Assembly (NCBI RefSeq): GCF_010183535.1
Contig: NC_071331.1
Location: forward strand, 682,001-746,000
Source of the DNA: Caenorhabditis remanei
Lineage: Eukaryota > Nematoda > Chromadorea > Rhabditida > Rhabditidae
Length of the DNA stretch: 64,000 nt
Direction of reading: 5' to 3'
Every line of letters begins with the position of its first letter. Positions within the stretch are counted from its first letter, which is position 1. Positions 35,387-46,610 of this stretch are shown one piece after another. Position numbers and translations under genes: made by a program. A model generated the notes under the pieces. The model was not told where the DNA came from, did no database searches, and saw only the letters and a list, made by a program, of their open reading frames with translations.

Positions 35387-38300
35387 ATGCCTTGCTCTCA
35401 AGTCTCGTGGCGTTTCCCCTCGTTCATTCCAGAGCTGATGTCGTCGCCGAGGTGTCTACAACATGTATACCAGTCATCGTGCACATTCATTTCCTTATTC
35501 TTAAACACTTTTTTGATTTATCTCATTTCCTATAAGTCGCCGAAGAAACTTGGAGATTATAAATATCTCATGATTTATACAGCCGTGTTTGAGCAGTTTT
35601 ATACTGTAGTGGATTTGCTCACAGAGCCGGTATGTTGAAATCTTTTTTAGCTCTGAATTTGTCGACAGACATGAAGAGAACGTTGCACTAGTTAAATTTC
35701 CGTATAGTCAAGTTATTTTTGGCATGAAACCGCGTAGAAATTGTTATTGTTTATGTACAGGAGGACCCCCAGGGAGAGTCGGGGTCTCGAATTTTCTTGT
35801 CTAGTCTTTTTACGCAGTAGATAATAAGTTGAAGTACTTAAGAAATCAGACACCTAAGTTATTTTAAGTTGAAGATTGTTAAGCTTACCATTCTTACTAG
35901 GGAATGGTCAGGACTGACTTTGGAGTTCAGCAACGAGACCTAGCAGAATCGATAGACAATCAAATTTTAATGAGAAATCAGTTTTCAAAAATTGCTGACC
36001 CTCCAGAATCCAGATATTCAGGTCTGAAAATCCAAATTTAATACATGTGATTTACTCAATTAGTTAGTTTTTTATGAATTTCACAGAAATTTCTAATCGG
36101 TACAACCACGTTTTCTAATAAAGTTATAAACAAATAGAAAAGCAAAAACTTACAAAGGAATGCTCCAGACGTATCTAGGCTTTACAAATTGGCACATATT
36201 CTATTAAGTACTTCTCAACACGAAATATAAGTATTTTAGGTCACTTTAGGGCAAAAATTGAATTTTTCGAAATACTCAAAATCAATTTTATATCCAATGT
36301 TTCCCTTTTTTTTCTTTTCTTTATACAACAAGTGTAAATCAAGAATGAAAAAGCGAACTGACAAAGTTTTTACCACATTAATGTGTTTCAAGTGAAGCAT
36401 GATTTCCAATGTGTCAAAACCATACTGGTAAGCTATCGCTTAAGTCGTTTTTAAATTTACATATTTCCTGAAAAATATGTAGACTAAAATGTAGATATTG
36501 GCGAGTTCTATGTATGTGGCCTACTACGGACCCGATGGGGAAAAATTAAAAATGGCCGCGGTCTATATTTTGGTATAGTATTCAGCTCATTAAAAAAAAT
36601 TTCAAGAGAGTTATGCGGCGGTTTGCCAGTATGGTTTTGACACATTGGAAATCATGTTTCACTTAAAACAAAAAAACAAAGGTACCACAAATGTTTTGAT
36701 ACTTGTGAGATGTCGTAATCAAGTAAGTTTTTAAATCAATAGAATTTTTTAAATATATTTTTTTACAGTTGTAGAATTCTTTTAATAGATACCAAAGTTT
36801 TCTTTTTTTAGTCGTATATCACAAAAACATTCCAGACCGCGTACTCCTACGGCTACTCCTTTGTAGTATTCCGTCGGTACAATGCCACGTGGACAAATGC
36901 AGAAGAGTCACAAGTTCTTATAGTTGCCTGGTGTGGACTATTCGGATCATCCATGGCAGTCTTCGGAGTTCATTTTGTGTATAGATTCGCTTCAGTGCAT
37001 CCGAGGTAAGCGAATTTCACAAAAGTCTTATGACGAGATACATAACGGGAAAATGATTTATCACAAATTGATAAGCCAGTCCTGAAACATTGATTAAACT
37101 TTACGTCTATTCCAGCAACTCTGTTATCTGTACTAAAATCCAATCTATCGGCAGGAATGTTCTTGTTTTATTCGCGATACCAGTTGTCTATGGTGTCTGG
37201 TGGACTTTTGTATGTATTGTCTACTGTCGGTATTCTCATGAGACATATCATTATATCAGGTATATAGTTTGCTCAAAAGGGAAATCTTTGGAGACGCGGC
37301 TTTTAAACGATCTATAAATTTGGATATAGGTACCATAGTTGTCCGGAATCCGGATTCCGGAATTCCGGAAAATCTGAATTCTCATTCCGGTTCCGGATTC
37401 CGGATTCCGGAAATAAAAAATCTCATTCCGGTTCCGGATTCCGTATTCCGGAAACTGAAAAATCGCATTCCGTTCAACTCTGATAGATACTTTCGACCAT
37501 ACTTGTCAACCGGGCCGAAACATGCCAACACGGGCCGGCGCGTAACTCGCGTCAAACTAAGTTTTGTGAGCTGAAAATATACCAAAATGTAGATCTCAAC
37601 GTGTCCGTGGCCTACTACGGGCCGGATGGCTATTCGTTAAAAAGCCATTCTAGCCCGGCCCGCGGCACATTAACGAATAGACATCCGACCCGTAGTAGGT
37701 CACGGACATAGAACTCGTTGAGATCTACATTTTGGTATATTTTCAGCTCACAAAACTTAGTTTGACGCGAGTTACGCGCCGGCCCGTGTTGGCATGTTTC
37801 GGCCCGGTTGACAAGTATGCTTTCGAAAAAAGGGAGATCATTTCCGCCATCAAAACCGGCTAAATGTCTCCGCGAGCCGTGTTATGAGCTCTCAAACTTT
37901 GCTTTTTCAAATGGAATTCCAATAGGCCGCAAGCTATATATGTGTTCCCCAGTGGTTTTCCTGTGCTCGTACATTAAAAAATAAAAACATCTTTGCGTTT
38001 CCAAGTGAAAAAGCTTTCGAAAAGTTATACATTTAGCCAGTTTTAATGGCAGAAATGGACTTCCCATAGTCAAAGTACCAAATTTATAGATCGTTTGAAA
38101 TCCGCGCCTCCAAAGATTTCCATTTTTAGCTTTGTCAAGTGTCTGTTTCAACTTTCCCATAATTTGTTTACTGAACATCTGTTGTTCATTGAGTAATTGC
38201 GCTTTGTTCCAGAAACGTTACCAAATCCCTTTACAACCTAAACATCGAAGATATCAGTTACATCTCCGCTGTCTTCTACGTCGACAATCCTCTAGATGGC

Positions 38301-38867
38301 TCCATCCACCTCAACATTGGCAGCTGGATAGCCCTCTGTCAGTTCTCCACTATGGTCGGCTCCTCCATGTTTTGTGTCAGCTACCTTGGCTATCGATGTT
38401 ATTCCGAGTTATCAAATCAACTGTCCATGACTTCTACTCAATCGAATTCTCTTCAAAAACAACTATATTTTGCATTAGTTGGTCAAACAGTGATCCCAAT
38501 TGCCTTAATGTATTTCCCTATCTGTGTATTTGTGTTTGGACCAGTTTTTATGGTAGAAATTGGAGTTGTGAGCACATTTTTGACACATGCGGTGACTCTA
38601 TACCCAGTTCTGGACCCTCTCCCAAACATGTTTATTATCAAAAGTTATCGGAACACTATCATGAGTAAGTTATTTATTTCTGTCTTACTAAATCAATAAG
38701 AGATATTCCACTATATTGTTACGTTTCATTAGCGATATGTTTCAGCAATGTGGCAAAATCTGAAAAACGGGACTTTCTGCTCATCCAACAAGCATCGGAT
38801 TACTGTAGAAACTGTGACAAGTGTGGGGACAACAATGAGACAATATAATTCAAGTGTTGTGTTCTGA
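35387..38867 (+). CDS. Seven-transmembrane chemoreceptor, Str superfamily (str/srj type)
   Basis: Five exons, 35387-35629, 36812-37005, 37116-37259, 38213-38664 and 38746-38867, give 385 codons including stop. The protein is hydrophobic throughout, with seven likely membrane segments: for example FISLFLNTFLIYLI (TM1), VLVLFAIPVVYGVWWTFVCI (TM4/5 region) and IPIALMYFPICVFVFGPVF (TM6). Family marks are KKLGDYKYLMIYTAVFE after TM1 and YPVLDPLPNMFIIKSYR at TM7, both typical of nematode Str-superfamily receptors expressed in chemosensory neurons. A later start (MSSPRC, codon 18) is possible. Introns 1 and 3 contain inverted-repeat elements. Decayed copies of the last exons follow the gene. The ligand is unknown. 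Confidence 0.85.
36385..36669. repeat. Inverted-repeat element in receptor intron 1
   Basis: Arms of about 44 bp: TGATTTCCAATGTGTCAAAA with CCATACTGG at the left, and CCAGTATGG with TTTTGACACATTGGAAATCA at the right, one or two mismatches. The interior shares the AATGTAGAT, GGCCTACTACGG and GGTATA blocks of family B, so it is a relative or a composite of that family. Confidence 0.7.
37320..37480. repeat. CCGGATT/ATTCCGG simple-sequence patch in receptor intron 3
   Basis: A run of GGAATCCGGATTCCGGAATT-like units with CATTCCGGTTCCGG interruptions, partly self-complementary. It abuts the family B element that starts at 37.5 kb. Confidence 0.6.
37500..37818. repeat. GC-rich inverted-repeat element, family B (receptor intron 3)
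   Basis: The best-preserved copy. Arms of about 130 bp run from ACTTGTCAACCGGGCCGAAA inward past GGGCCGGCGCGTAACTCGCG and CAAAATGTAGATCTCAACG to GGCTATTCGTTAA; the other side is the complement. Only about 40 bases lie between the arms. Other copies are at 11.5, 42.6 and 46.0 kb. Confidence 0.85.
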
Positions 38868-39245
38868 TTGCTTAACAAATATTGCTATATATTTTGATTT
38901 CATTTCCACGGGTTTTGTAGTAGAATAAATTTATTTGTAAAATTCGATCTATTGTGAAAATTTTTCAAAATTTTGAATTACCCAATGTGTGAAACCGCAT
39001 AAAACTTTTATTGTTTCCCTGTGGTGTCTTCTAGCAAGATAAAAAGTCGTGCCGATAATTCTAATGTTGTTGAAACTGAGTCTGCCGTTTTATTGCATTT
39101 TAGGGGAATGTGTTTAGTTTTCCGATGATATTTACTCGAGCGGTTTTATGAAAAATATTATGTTCTACTGTATTTTTAAATAAAACTATTTTGATAATGT
39201 TAGGCTGTTCTGCTAATGTACCGTTTTCACCATCCAATACGTTCT

Positions 39246-39369
39246 CAGAAATGTGCCAAATTTGAAATACGTATCACTTTGCTCATCCAACAAGCATCGG
39301 GCTACTGTAGAAACTGTAACAAGTGTGGGGACAACGATGAGACAGTATAATTCAAGTGTTGTATTTTGA
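39246..39369 (+). pseudogene. Decayed duplicate of the receptor's last exon (copy 1)
   Basis: AATGTGCCAAATTTGAAATA, then CTCATCCAACAAGCATCGG and GACAGTATAATTCAAGTGTT, match exon 5 of the receptor at about 85-90% by eye. There are no upstream exons. Confidence 0.7.
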
Positions 39370-40299
39370 TTATATATATATACCTATATTTGATGACAAA
39401 AGTGGAATAACAAAAGAAATACATTTAAAAAAAGAGGGAGACTAGATACATCCTTCACGAGATGGACTAGTAAAAAATATGAAGGAAAATGTGAGAGAAT
39501 TGGAATAAGGGGTAAAATAACCGGGAGAAGAATTAATGGAGTTAGCAAGTTTGAGGAAGAGAAGAAAACCGGGGGAAAACATGGCAATTAATCAAAATAC
39601 TAAAAACGGGTAATAGAGGAGTTAAGGAGAGTTTCGAATTTAGATGGAGGAAGGAATTGGGGGACATGGGCAGTAAACCAATTGATATTAATATTTTCTT
39701 AATGATCCATGGTAACCTGATGTTGCTGAAACTGTATTAAACATGTACTGTGACTGCTTGCCTCAGGTGGCTTCAAGCAGATTCCTAGTCGTTTGGTTGT
39801 CTGCATTCTGAGGATTACAGTTTTATCATTGATTGATTATAGTAACAAAAAATCGAATTACCTATTTTCAATATCAAAACAGATTTCACAGTTTTCAAAA
39901 GTCCGTCTGTTTGAACATTTAGAACTGAATTATCACCGATAAACATCAATTAATTCATATAAACATTAACCTCGACATAATCATACCCCGAAATAGTAAT
40001 TTTTTGGAATTTTTAATTTGTGGATTGGCGACAAGCTCAGTACGGCCATGCAAAAATGCCTAATTCTGTACTAGATTGTTTTTGAAAATTGTCAGCATGA
40101 AAGTTGCCGGATATAGACTAGCAACATCAGTGGGGTCATAGGAGAAGCCTTAATTCGTCATTAACAATAATATGATGCCTAGCAAGTTCAAATTTCATGT
40201 TTCTGTGACTAAACTTTTTAGAGTGTAATTTGAAAAAATAGTGCCAAAATGTTTATCATTTTTTAAACCAGTTGCTGACACCATTGAAATTAATAACTT

Positions 40300-40520
40300 A
40301 TACTCAATGAAACTCTTCTCAAAAACAGTTATATTTTCAACTATAGGCAGACAGTTATCTCAATCGCCTTCCTATATTTCTCTATCTATGGTTTCATATT
40401 TGAACCAGTTTTTAGGGTAGAAATCGGTTTGGTGAGAACATTTCCCACACTTGTGTTTATGCAACTAGCTTCGGATTACTGTAGAAACGTCTATAAGTGT
40501 GCGGAAAATAATGTTATCGA
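40300..40520 (+). pseudogene. Decayed duplicate of receptor exons 4-5 (copy 2)
   Basis: CTTCTCAAAAACAGTTATAT to GAACCAGTTTTTAGGGTAGA aligns with the TM6 part of exon 4, then jumps to a version of exon 5 (TCGGATTACTGTAGAAACG). The frame is broken. The intron and intervening TM7 sequence are lost. Confidence 0.65.
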
Positions 40521-41019
40521 AATATCTTAAAAGAAAAAAATCTGAGACTGTTGAAACTGAATTCTTAATTTCGAAATATAATAGAATAATTTATTTTCGA
40601 AATAAAAGGGAAACTTTGAGCAAATGTATTTCCTACTATTCACTGTAACTTATAGCGTCCGAACCTAAGCGATATTTCTTTTCCCGTAATCCCCATTTTT
40701 TCCAAATTTTAGCGAATAATTACCTCGTACCTTATATTTCACATATGATCAAGTAGCGTATTGGTATAGTCAAGTTATTTTTGGGATAGGACGGGGAAAA
40801 ATTGTTATTGTTTATGGACAGGATATCGTAGAGGTTTCCTCAGGGATTACTCTTTTCTGAGTTTTGGACTCCCCCTGAGAAATTTTTTCATCAACACAAA
40901 TTATTGGATAAGGCAAATGTGTCCTGTTTCATCACACTGAAAAATAAAATTGTTCAGTAAACTTCTATTGTTCTTTATGCCCCAAAACGTGACAAAATAC
41001 TAAAAATAGAGATTTCAGT

Positions 41020-41090
41020 TTATCGAACGAGCGTAGGATTACTGTGAAGACTGTGACAGGTGTGACGATAGCGATGAGACTTTATTCTGG
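41020..41090 (+). pseudogene. Decayed duplicate of the receptor's last exon (copy 3)
   Basis: GATTACTGTGAAGACTGTGA followed by CAGGTGTGACGATAGCGATG and AGACTTTATTC parallels exon 5 of the receptor. Confidence 0.5.
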
Positions 41091-41379
41091 AGCTTTTATG
41101 TTTTCATTGATTAGAATGTCAGGATTGGTGATTAAACATGTCGCTTTTCATCTGATGTTGCTGAAACTGAATCTTTCATCACGTCTTCTTATAAAACCGA
41201 ATGGGAGCATTTCTGAAGAAAAGAAACACGAATTTCCAAACAAGGAATGTGCATTATTCACTTGATATTTGAAACTGTATAAAATTTAAATTTTCACTGT
41301 TTCCCGGTGATGATGTTTAAAAAACAGTTAGGGACATTCTAGTTTGTAAAAATATCATCAAACTAGTTGTTCTCTCCCT

Positions 41380-41432
41380 GTTGTGAGAATATTACTGTGA
41401 AAACAGTGGCAGGTCCCGGGACAACAATACAA
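41380..41432 (+). pseudogene. Possible fourth remnant of the receptor's last exon
   Basis: ATTACTGTGAAAACAGTGGC then GGGACAACAATACAA resembles the same stretch of exon 5. It is short and degraded. Confidence 0.35.
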
Positions 41433-41727
41433 CCGTAAGATAGTGAAACTTTTAAGTTTCGATAATTCAACTCGAAGCATTGATAAAAAAATACGTCACT
41501 ATTCCACTTCTCTTGCTGAAACGGAAAAATAATATGTTGACTGCATGATAACGAACTTTTTGAAAAAAATACGCTAATTTCTTCTTTTTTTTGGAATTTT
41601 GGTAGCCGGGTTTTAGAAAACCTCCACGTAAAGGTCATGGAGATTTTCTCCATGCGTTTCTTAATTTTCGATAAAAGTTCCACGTGTACCCAACGAAATT
41701 TCATTTTTTCGTTATTTTTCATTCCAA

Positions 41728-43309
41728 ATGGGAGCAAATCAATCTCATCGAGATGCCGAAGAGCATGAGGATTCTGAGGATTCTGAAGACTACCAGTGTT
41801 CTTATTTGGAAGATTGTGAGTTGAGATATTTGGAACGGGACGTTTGAAACCAAGACGTTTGGAAACCATGGTAATTCAATTTTACGGATTTTTTCAAATA
41901 AAAAGAAGCAAAATGCCATGATTTCCAAATGTCTGATTTCAAAACGCCCCGGTGCCTTAAAGACTCGCTAAATCTTTTTTCTACTGAATAAAACCAAAAT
42001 TTTAGATCCGAATCCACTTGGACGATTCAAGTCATCATTTATAATCAACGGAATTCGGGAAAAAATTGAAAATCGCCACAAAGATCCTACTATTTTAACA
42101 ACACGGTGTCGCAGAGGGAAAATCGGGCTATCATATTCTATTAGCATGCCAATTAACGATACAAGACTAAAGTTTCATGTGTATTGCAAAGCGTATAATG
42201 TGAGTCAAGACTGGACGGTGAAGGGAGAAGTTTTATGTATTTTTCACAACTGGCAAAACGAGGAAGAGGATTCAGTTGTGCTCACGGATGCAGTTTTCGA
42301 GAAAAAAAGCGGAAGAATTCCGCATAGAGTGATTTCAGAGATGACTTATGATGAGCTGCTAAATGAGGATAATGGTTTTGTGAAGAATGATTCGATCTGG
42401 GTTGAGGTGGATTTTGAAGTGGAGGAAGTCATTGGATTCTATCGACCGATGGTTTTTAATTGGCGCCAGGAGGCAGAGACAGAGAAAAAGGGGCTGGAAT
42501 TGGAGCTACGTCATTTTAATGAGAGTTTTTACTGCAGTAAAGAGGTATGAGATCTGGAAATCATACTTGCAAACCGGGCCGACATGGATCGGTGCGTAAC
42601 TTGCTCAAAGCGCAATATTATGAGCTGAAAAATATCCTATAATGTGTATCTTGGCGATATCTATGTTCATGGTCTACTACAGGCCGGATGGTCAATCGGT
42701 AATGCGCCACGGGCCGGGAAAAAAGACCAAAAACCCAAAAATGGCCGAAAGGTTATTATAGTCCGACCGGCATCACATTGACGATTTGCCATCCGGCCCG
42801 TAGCTACGCGTCGGACCGATTTGCAAGTATCCAAATCAAAAATCATATTCTCTTTTTAGATTCTATCTTTTCACACCGAGAGCACTAAGTATTTGGAAAT
42901 TGGAATGGAAATACGAGACGATTATTGCTTTCCATTAGACACGTTTCTTGATGTTGTTCATGGATTTCCCGTTTTTGGAAATGGACGGTGTTTTACGCAG
43001 ATATCGTACATGGCACACACTTATAGAGCGCCGAACGTACTGAAACGAATGGAAACTCAGGCTATGCGTCGACCAAAACACCATATGCGGACTAACGATG
43101 CAATAAAATACAACTGGAGAAGAGTTGTTGTGAGTTAGGAAAATGTCAGAATAGATTTTAAGACGGTTTTCATTTAGCACACCTGGCTGGCTAGCCTGGA
43201 GAAGATCGAGAAAGCGGACTTCGAGAAGTTGGATATTGAAATGATGTCGGGGGAAATAATGAAGGCGATTGTGAAGAGAATAGTTTATTTGAGTGATCAC
43301 TCTTACTAG
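41728..43309 (+). CDS. MATH-BTB (BATH-type) protein 1
   Basis: Four exons, 41728-41815, 42006-42544, 42860-43129 and 43178-43309, give 343 codons including stop. Exon 1 starts MGANQS, a match to the N-myristoylation pattern (Gly2, Ser6), then an acidic linker and YLEDYPNPLGRF. Exon 2 is a diverged MATH domain (LKFHVYCKAY, WTVKGEVLCIFHNWQ, NGFVKNDSIWVEVDFEVEEV). YCSKEILSFHT across the exon 2/3 junction and FLDVVHGFPVF in exon 3 are BTB-like. Exon 4 has the conserved tail MSGEIMKAIVKRI. In Caenorhabditis such proteins act as CUL3 ubiquitin-ligase substrate adaptors; that role is from family knowledge. Intron 2 contains a family B element. Three relatives lie within 22 kb with the same exon plan. 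Confidence 0.75.
42563..42830. repeat. GC-rich inverted-repeat element, family B (MATH-BTB 1 intron 2)
   Basis: It runs from ATACTTGCAAACCGGGCCGA to TCGGACCGATTTGCAAGTAT, with GGCCGGATGG and CCATCCGGCCCG inside. It occupies most of the intron. Confidence 0.8.
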
Positions 43310-43853
43310 TGAGAAGTAGATGCGTTTTGTTTTGTTTTCTTTCTGTTTCGAATAAAATGTTTAAAGATACTTTTTGAACAATAGGCAATGTCGGATGTAA
43401 AGAGTTTTCGAGACAAAAAAACTGAAAAGTTTCAGAACCACGATTTTCTAGGACCAGGACGTTTAGACGCCGAGAAAATAATTTCGAAACGATAATTTCG
43501 AAACGTCTGGTTTCAAAACGTCCCAGATACTAATTTAAAAGCTGAAACAGCTCAAAACAAGCCTATGTCACGTTTTAAAACGAGACGGTTAAAAATCGAT
43601 TGGCTGAGTGCAAAAATATCTTTTGCAGTTTCTAATTCTCTATTTCAGTTTGGCGATCGAATTAACGAAATTACAACAGCCGAGATCCTAGAGCCTCACT
43701 CTTCAAGAATTTTCAGTCAGAGACGTTTTGAAACATGAAAAAGCCATTTTCTTAAATAATATTCTGTTTCAAACACTAAACTTGATGACCCAGGTCATTT
43801 TTTTTTGCACTGTTAGCATTCCCCCACCAATTCTCAATCATTTCTCAACAAAA

Positions 43854-45556
43854 ATGTCTCAAGAATTCAAAAAACCGTCGAGAACTTCGTATTTAGAAAA
43901 ATGTAAGTTCTGATATGCACATCACGCTTCTTACAACCGCGTTTTACCGAAACCAAAGAAAAATGTGTGCGAAATTGAGAGACTCAGAGAAAAAGAGACA
44001 TTTCTCAAAGTGATTTCAGCGGAGCGCAGTTGTAAAAACTGTGCCAACCTAATATGCCACCCTAGATTCTAGAATCACAATTTCAGATCCTCACCCACTC
44101 GGTCAATTTAAATCTTCAATGATAATACATAATATCCGAGAGAAAATTGAAAATCGATTCCAAATTCCAAGACACCAAAGTCGATGGCTTCAAAAAACCA
44201 ATATTTCGTTTGCACATGGCATTTTGCTCACTCCTAATGCCCAAACATTGAAAATCATCGCTTTCTGCAAATCGAACGACCCGAATTCCGATGAATGGGA
44301 CATCAAAGGAAAATTAAGGTTCACTCTGCACAATTGGGTCGATGACAGCCGATCAGTCACACTGGAAAGGGAGGATGCACTCTTCAAAAGTGAATTCGGC
44401 ACAGCGCCAGTCACAATGAATACTCATGTGACTTTCGAAAGGCTTCTCGAAAGAGGATTTGTGAAAGATGATAAAATCTGGATAGCAACAGATTTTCGAG
44501 TTCAAGAAGTCTCCAGATTTTATCAACCAATGGTTTTCAATTACCGCTCTATGATGAAAAACTGGGTAGCATTCCAACATTTGAATGATACGGTTTACTG
44601 TAGCAAGGAGGTAGGAAAACATCTTATAAAGTATTGATTATAACTGCGCCCATTTTCAGAAATGTAGTCCGGGAAAATAGCTACATTTTGAAACAAAAAT
44701 TGTATAAGAATTCTAAAAATGGGCGGAGCTATAGACGTTTTAGTTTAAAAAACATTTTTGGTTTTAGTTTTTCAGAATTTTTAGATGTCATTTATACCAA
44801 AAGATAGAGAATCACACGGGTTAAAAAACTCGTCAGTTTTAAATTTATGAAAATGTAACTGCGCTCCACTGCACCATTTTTTCCATTATAACTCCGCCAA
44901 TTTTCAACATTTCCAAGTGGTTTTTGGTTCAAAACATAGCTGAATTCATGATCTTCAAAGTTTAATGCCACCATTCTTACTAGTATGCAAGCGCCCATTT
45001 TCAATATTTTCAAATGATTTTTATGTCAAAATGAAGCCAATTTTATGATTTACAAAACTGTAGCTTTTTGATTAACTTCCAGATCATTTCTGCTCACACG
45101 AAAGGGACACCCAAAACTTCTTTCGTATATAAAAAAGTGTACACTGGGTCATTCGAGCAATTCCTGGATATTGTTCATGGTTCTCCGGTTCCGGTATTGA
45201 ACGTAAAAGACTTAGTTGATGTTCTGAAAGATTCTGAGAGTTTTGGAATGCGGAATGTTATTAAACGTCTGGAACCTTTCGTAATTTATCAATCAAATTT
45301 GATTGAGTACTTGGGGCCGATTGCAGTGGAATACAATTTGAGACGTGTCATGGTGAGGCTGGTAAGTCGAAAACTGACTGAAAAATTTTGATTTCAGCAT
45401 GCATGGATAAATAGTCGGAGTCTTCTTTTCGAGAAGCCAGGTCTCTTCGAGAAGGCAGATCTGGAAATGTTAGAAGTTGAGAAGATTTCAGGAGAAATGA
45501 TGAAAGCGATTGTTAAGAAAGTTTTCGAGGCGGATAAGAAAAAAAGCTCGTTTTGA
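43854..45556 (+). CDS. MATH-BTB (BATH-type) protein 2
   Basis: Four exons, 43854-43902, 44087-44610, 45083-45361 and 45398-45556, give 337 codons including stop. Exon 1 is short (MSQEFKKPSRTSYLEK) and lacks the MGANQS start of relatives 1 and 4. Exon 2 is MATH-like (LKIIAFCKSN, EWDIKGKLRFTLHNW, ERGFVKDDKIWIATDFRV). Exon 2/3 gives YCSKEIISAHT and exon 3 FEQFLDIVHGSPVPV, the BTB-like part. Exon 4 carries a short duplicated LFEK block and the conserved ISGEMMKAIVKKV tail. It is likely a CUL3 adaptor or a decoy form of one. Intron 1 contains a family A element and intron 2 a patch of CGCCCATTTT repeats. Confidence 0.75.
43918..44046. repeat. Inverted-repeat element, family A, copy 3 (MATH-BTB 2 intron 1)
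   Basis: Inverted relative to the copies at 4.2 and 32.4 kb: CGCTTCTTACAACCGCGTTT at the left, GCGAAATTGAGAGACTCAG inside, and GGAGCGCAGTTGTAAAAACT at the right end. Confidence 0.75.
44636..45060. repeat. CGCCCATTTT-rich repeats in MATH-BTB 2 intron 2
   Basis: AACTGCGCCCATTTTCAGAA (44642) is mirrored by TTCTAAAAATGGGCGGAGCT (44711), then CTCCGCCAATTTTCAACATT and GCGCCCATTTTCAATATTTT follow. GTAACTGCGCTCCACTGCAC near 44856 resembles the ends of family A. This looks like stacked fragments of small elements. Confidence 0.5.
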
Positions 45557-45878
45557 TTTTTCTATGAGTTTTTGTGTTGAACAAAGTTTTTGAAGTTTTT
45601 TTTTTCACATGTGAGAATTCAGTTGAACAATCTTATACTATCACTACGGCACTAAGGGTTACAGATCAGTAGAAGGTATTCATAACCTGACGAAACGGAA
45701 AACTGTGAATTATAGGTCTTTTTCTACACTTTTCTCTTATTTAAATGAAATTTCTAGACCTTTCTCGTTCTTTCAGCGTGTTGTACACCGAATTAAAAAA
45801 TCTTGAAGTATGAAAATGAACCTGTCGAAACGCATAAATTATGATAAGAAAATATCATATTAGAAGACCACTCCTCTT

Positions 45879-46408
45879 ACAACTGCGCCCCCATCGCAAA
45901 CGAGAGAGTATCGACGAGAGACGCAGAGTTTTTTTCTCGCGCCAACACAAAATTTCACAGTTTTCCATACTTGCAAATTTACGGCCCGGCTTCAAAAAAA
46001 GGTACCTATTTTTCACCAAATTTTTTGAATTTTTTTGAAATTTTACATTAAAAATTTCAATTTTTTGATGCACAACTATCGTTTAATTGAATTCTGAAGT
46101 ATAGTCAAAAATTCGACATTTTTGGGAAAAAAATCAAAAAAATTAAAATCTTCGTTCAAACTTTCAGTTCAAATTTTTCAGCCGGGCCTTCGGGCCGGGC
46201 CGTGGAAATTCTCGTCACGGCCCGGCCCGGCCCGTTGCAAGTATGCAGTTTTCGATCTATTCTCGCATTTTTTCATAACAATTAAAAAAATACTATAAAC
46301 AAATGCGAGAATAGGTCAAAAACTGTGAAAATCTGTGTCGGCGCGAGAAAAAACTCTGCGTCTCTCGCCGATACTCTCTCCCGTTTGCAATGGGGCGCAG
46401 TTGTGATA
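45879..46408. repeat. Inverted-repeat element, family C, interrupted by a family B copy
   Basis: Ends of about 85 bp: ACAACTGCGCCCCCATCGCA, with GAGAGACGCAGAG and TTCTCGCGCC, pair with GGCGCGAGAAAAAACTCTGC, CTCTCGCCGATACTC and TGCAATGGGGCGCAGTTGTG at the right. The outermost bases (ACAACTGCGC) resemble family A. A smaller stem (ATTCTCGCATTTTTT with AAATGCGAGAAT) lies at 46260-46315. Confidence 0.8.
45966..46246. repeat. Family B-like element nested in the family C element
   Basis: It runs from ATACTTGCAAATTTACGGCC to GGCCCGGCCCGTTGCAAGTA. The interior is AT-rich. It sits inside the left part of the family C element, so it inserted later. Confidence 0.65.
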
Positions 46409-46610
46409 GGCGTGAACTGCTAATTACTGACAACAATAGGCATTTTAATTACACGCTGAAAAGAGAGATAACGACCTTGCCCTCATTACCATTGTATTCA
46501 TTTTTTCAAGAGGTTAAATTGCTTATATGTATAAGCTGGCGGTTACTGAATCAAAAAGAGTTTAATCAAAAGATTAACGCAGTCTGAAAACTCTCAGTGC
46601 CTGTTGGACA

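Larger units (their letters stand above)
38868..41727. other. Intergenic stretch with decayed receptor copies
   Basis: Apart from the four receptor remnants listed separately, I see no gene. TAGTCAAGTTATTTTTGG followed by ATTGTTATTGTTTATG, near 40,768, repeats a stretch of receptor intron 1 near 35,705, so intron DNA was duplicated together with the exons. Confidence 0.5.

Noticed and set aside
44792..45013. Minus-strand frame inside MATH-BTB 2 intron 2
   Set aside because: It falls in stacked repeat fragments with no gene-like context.
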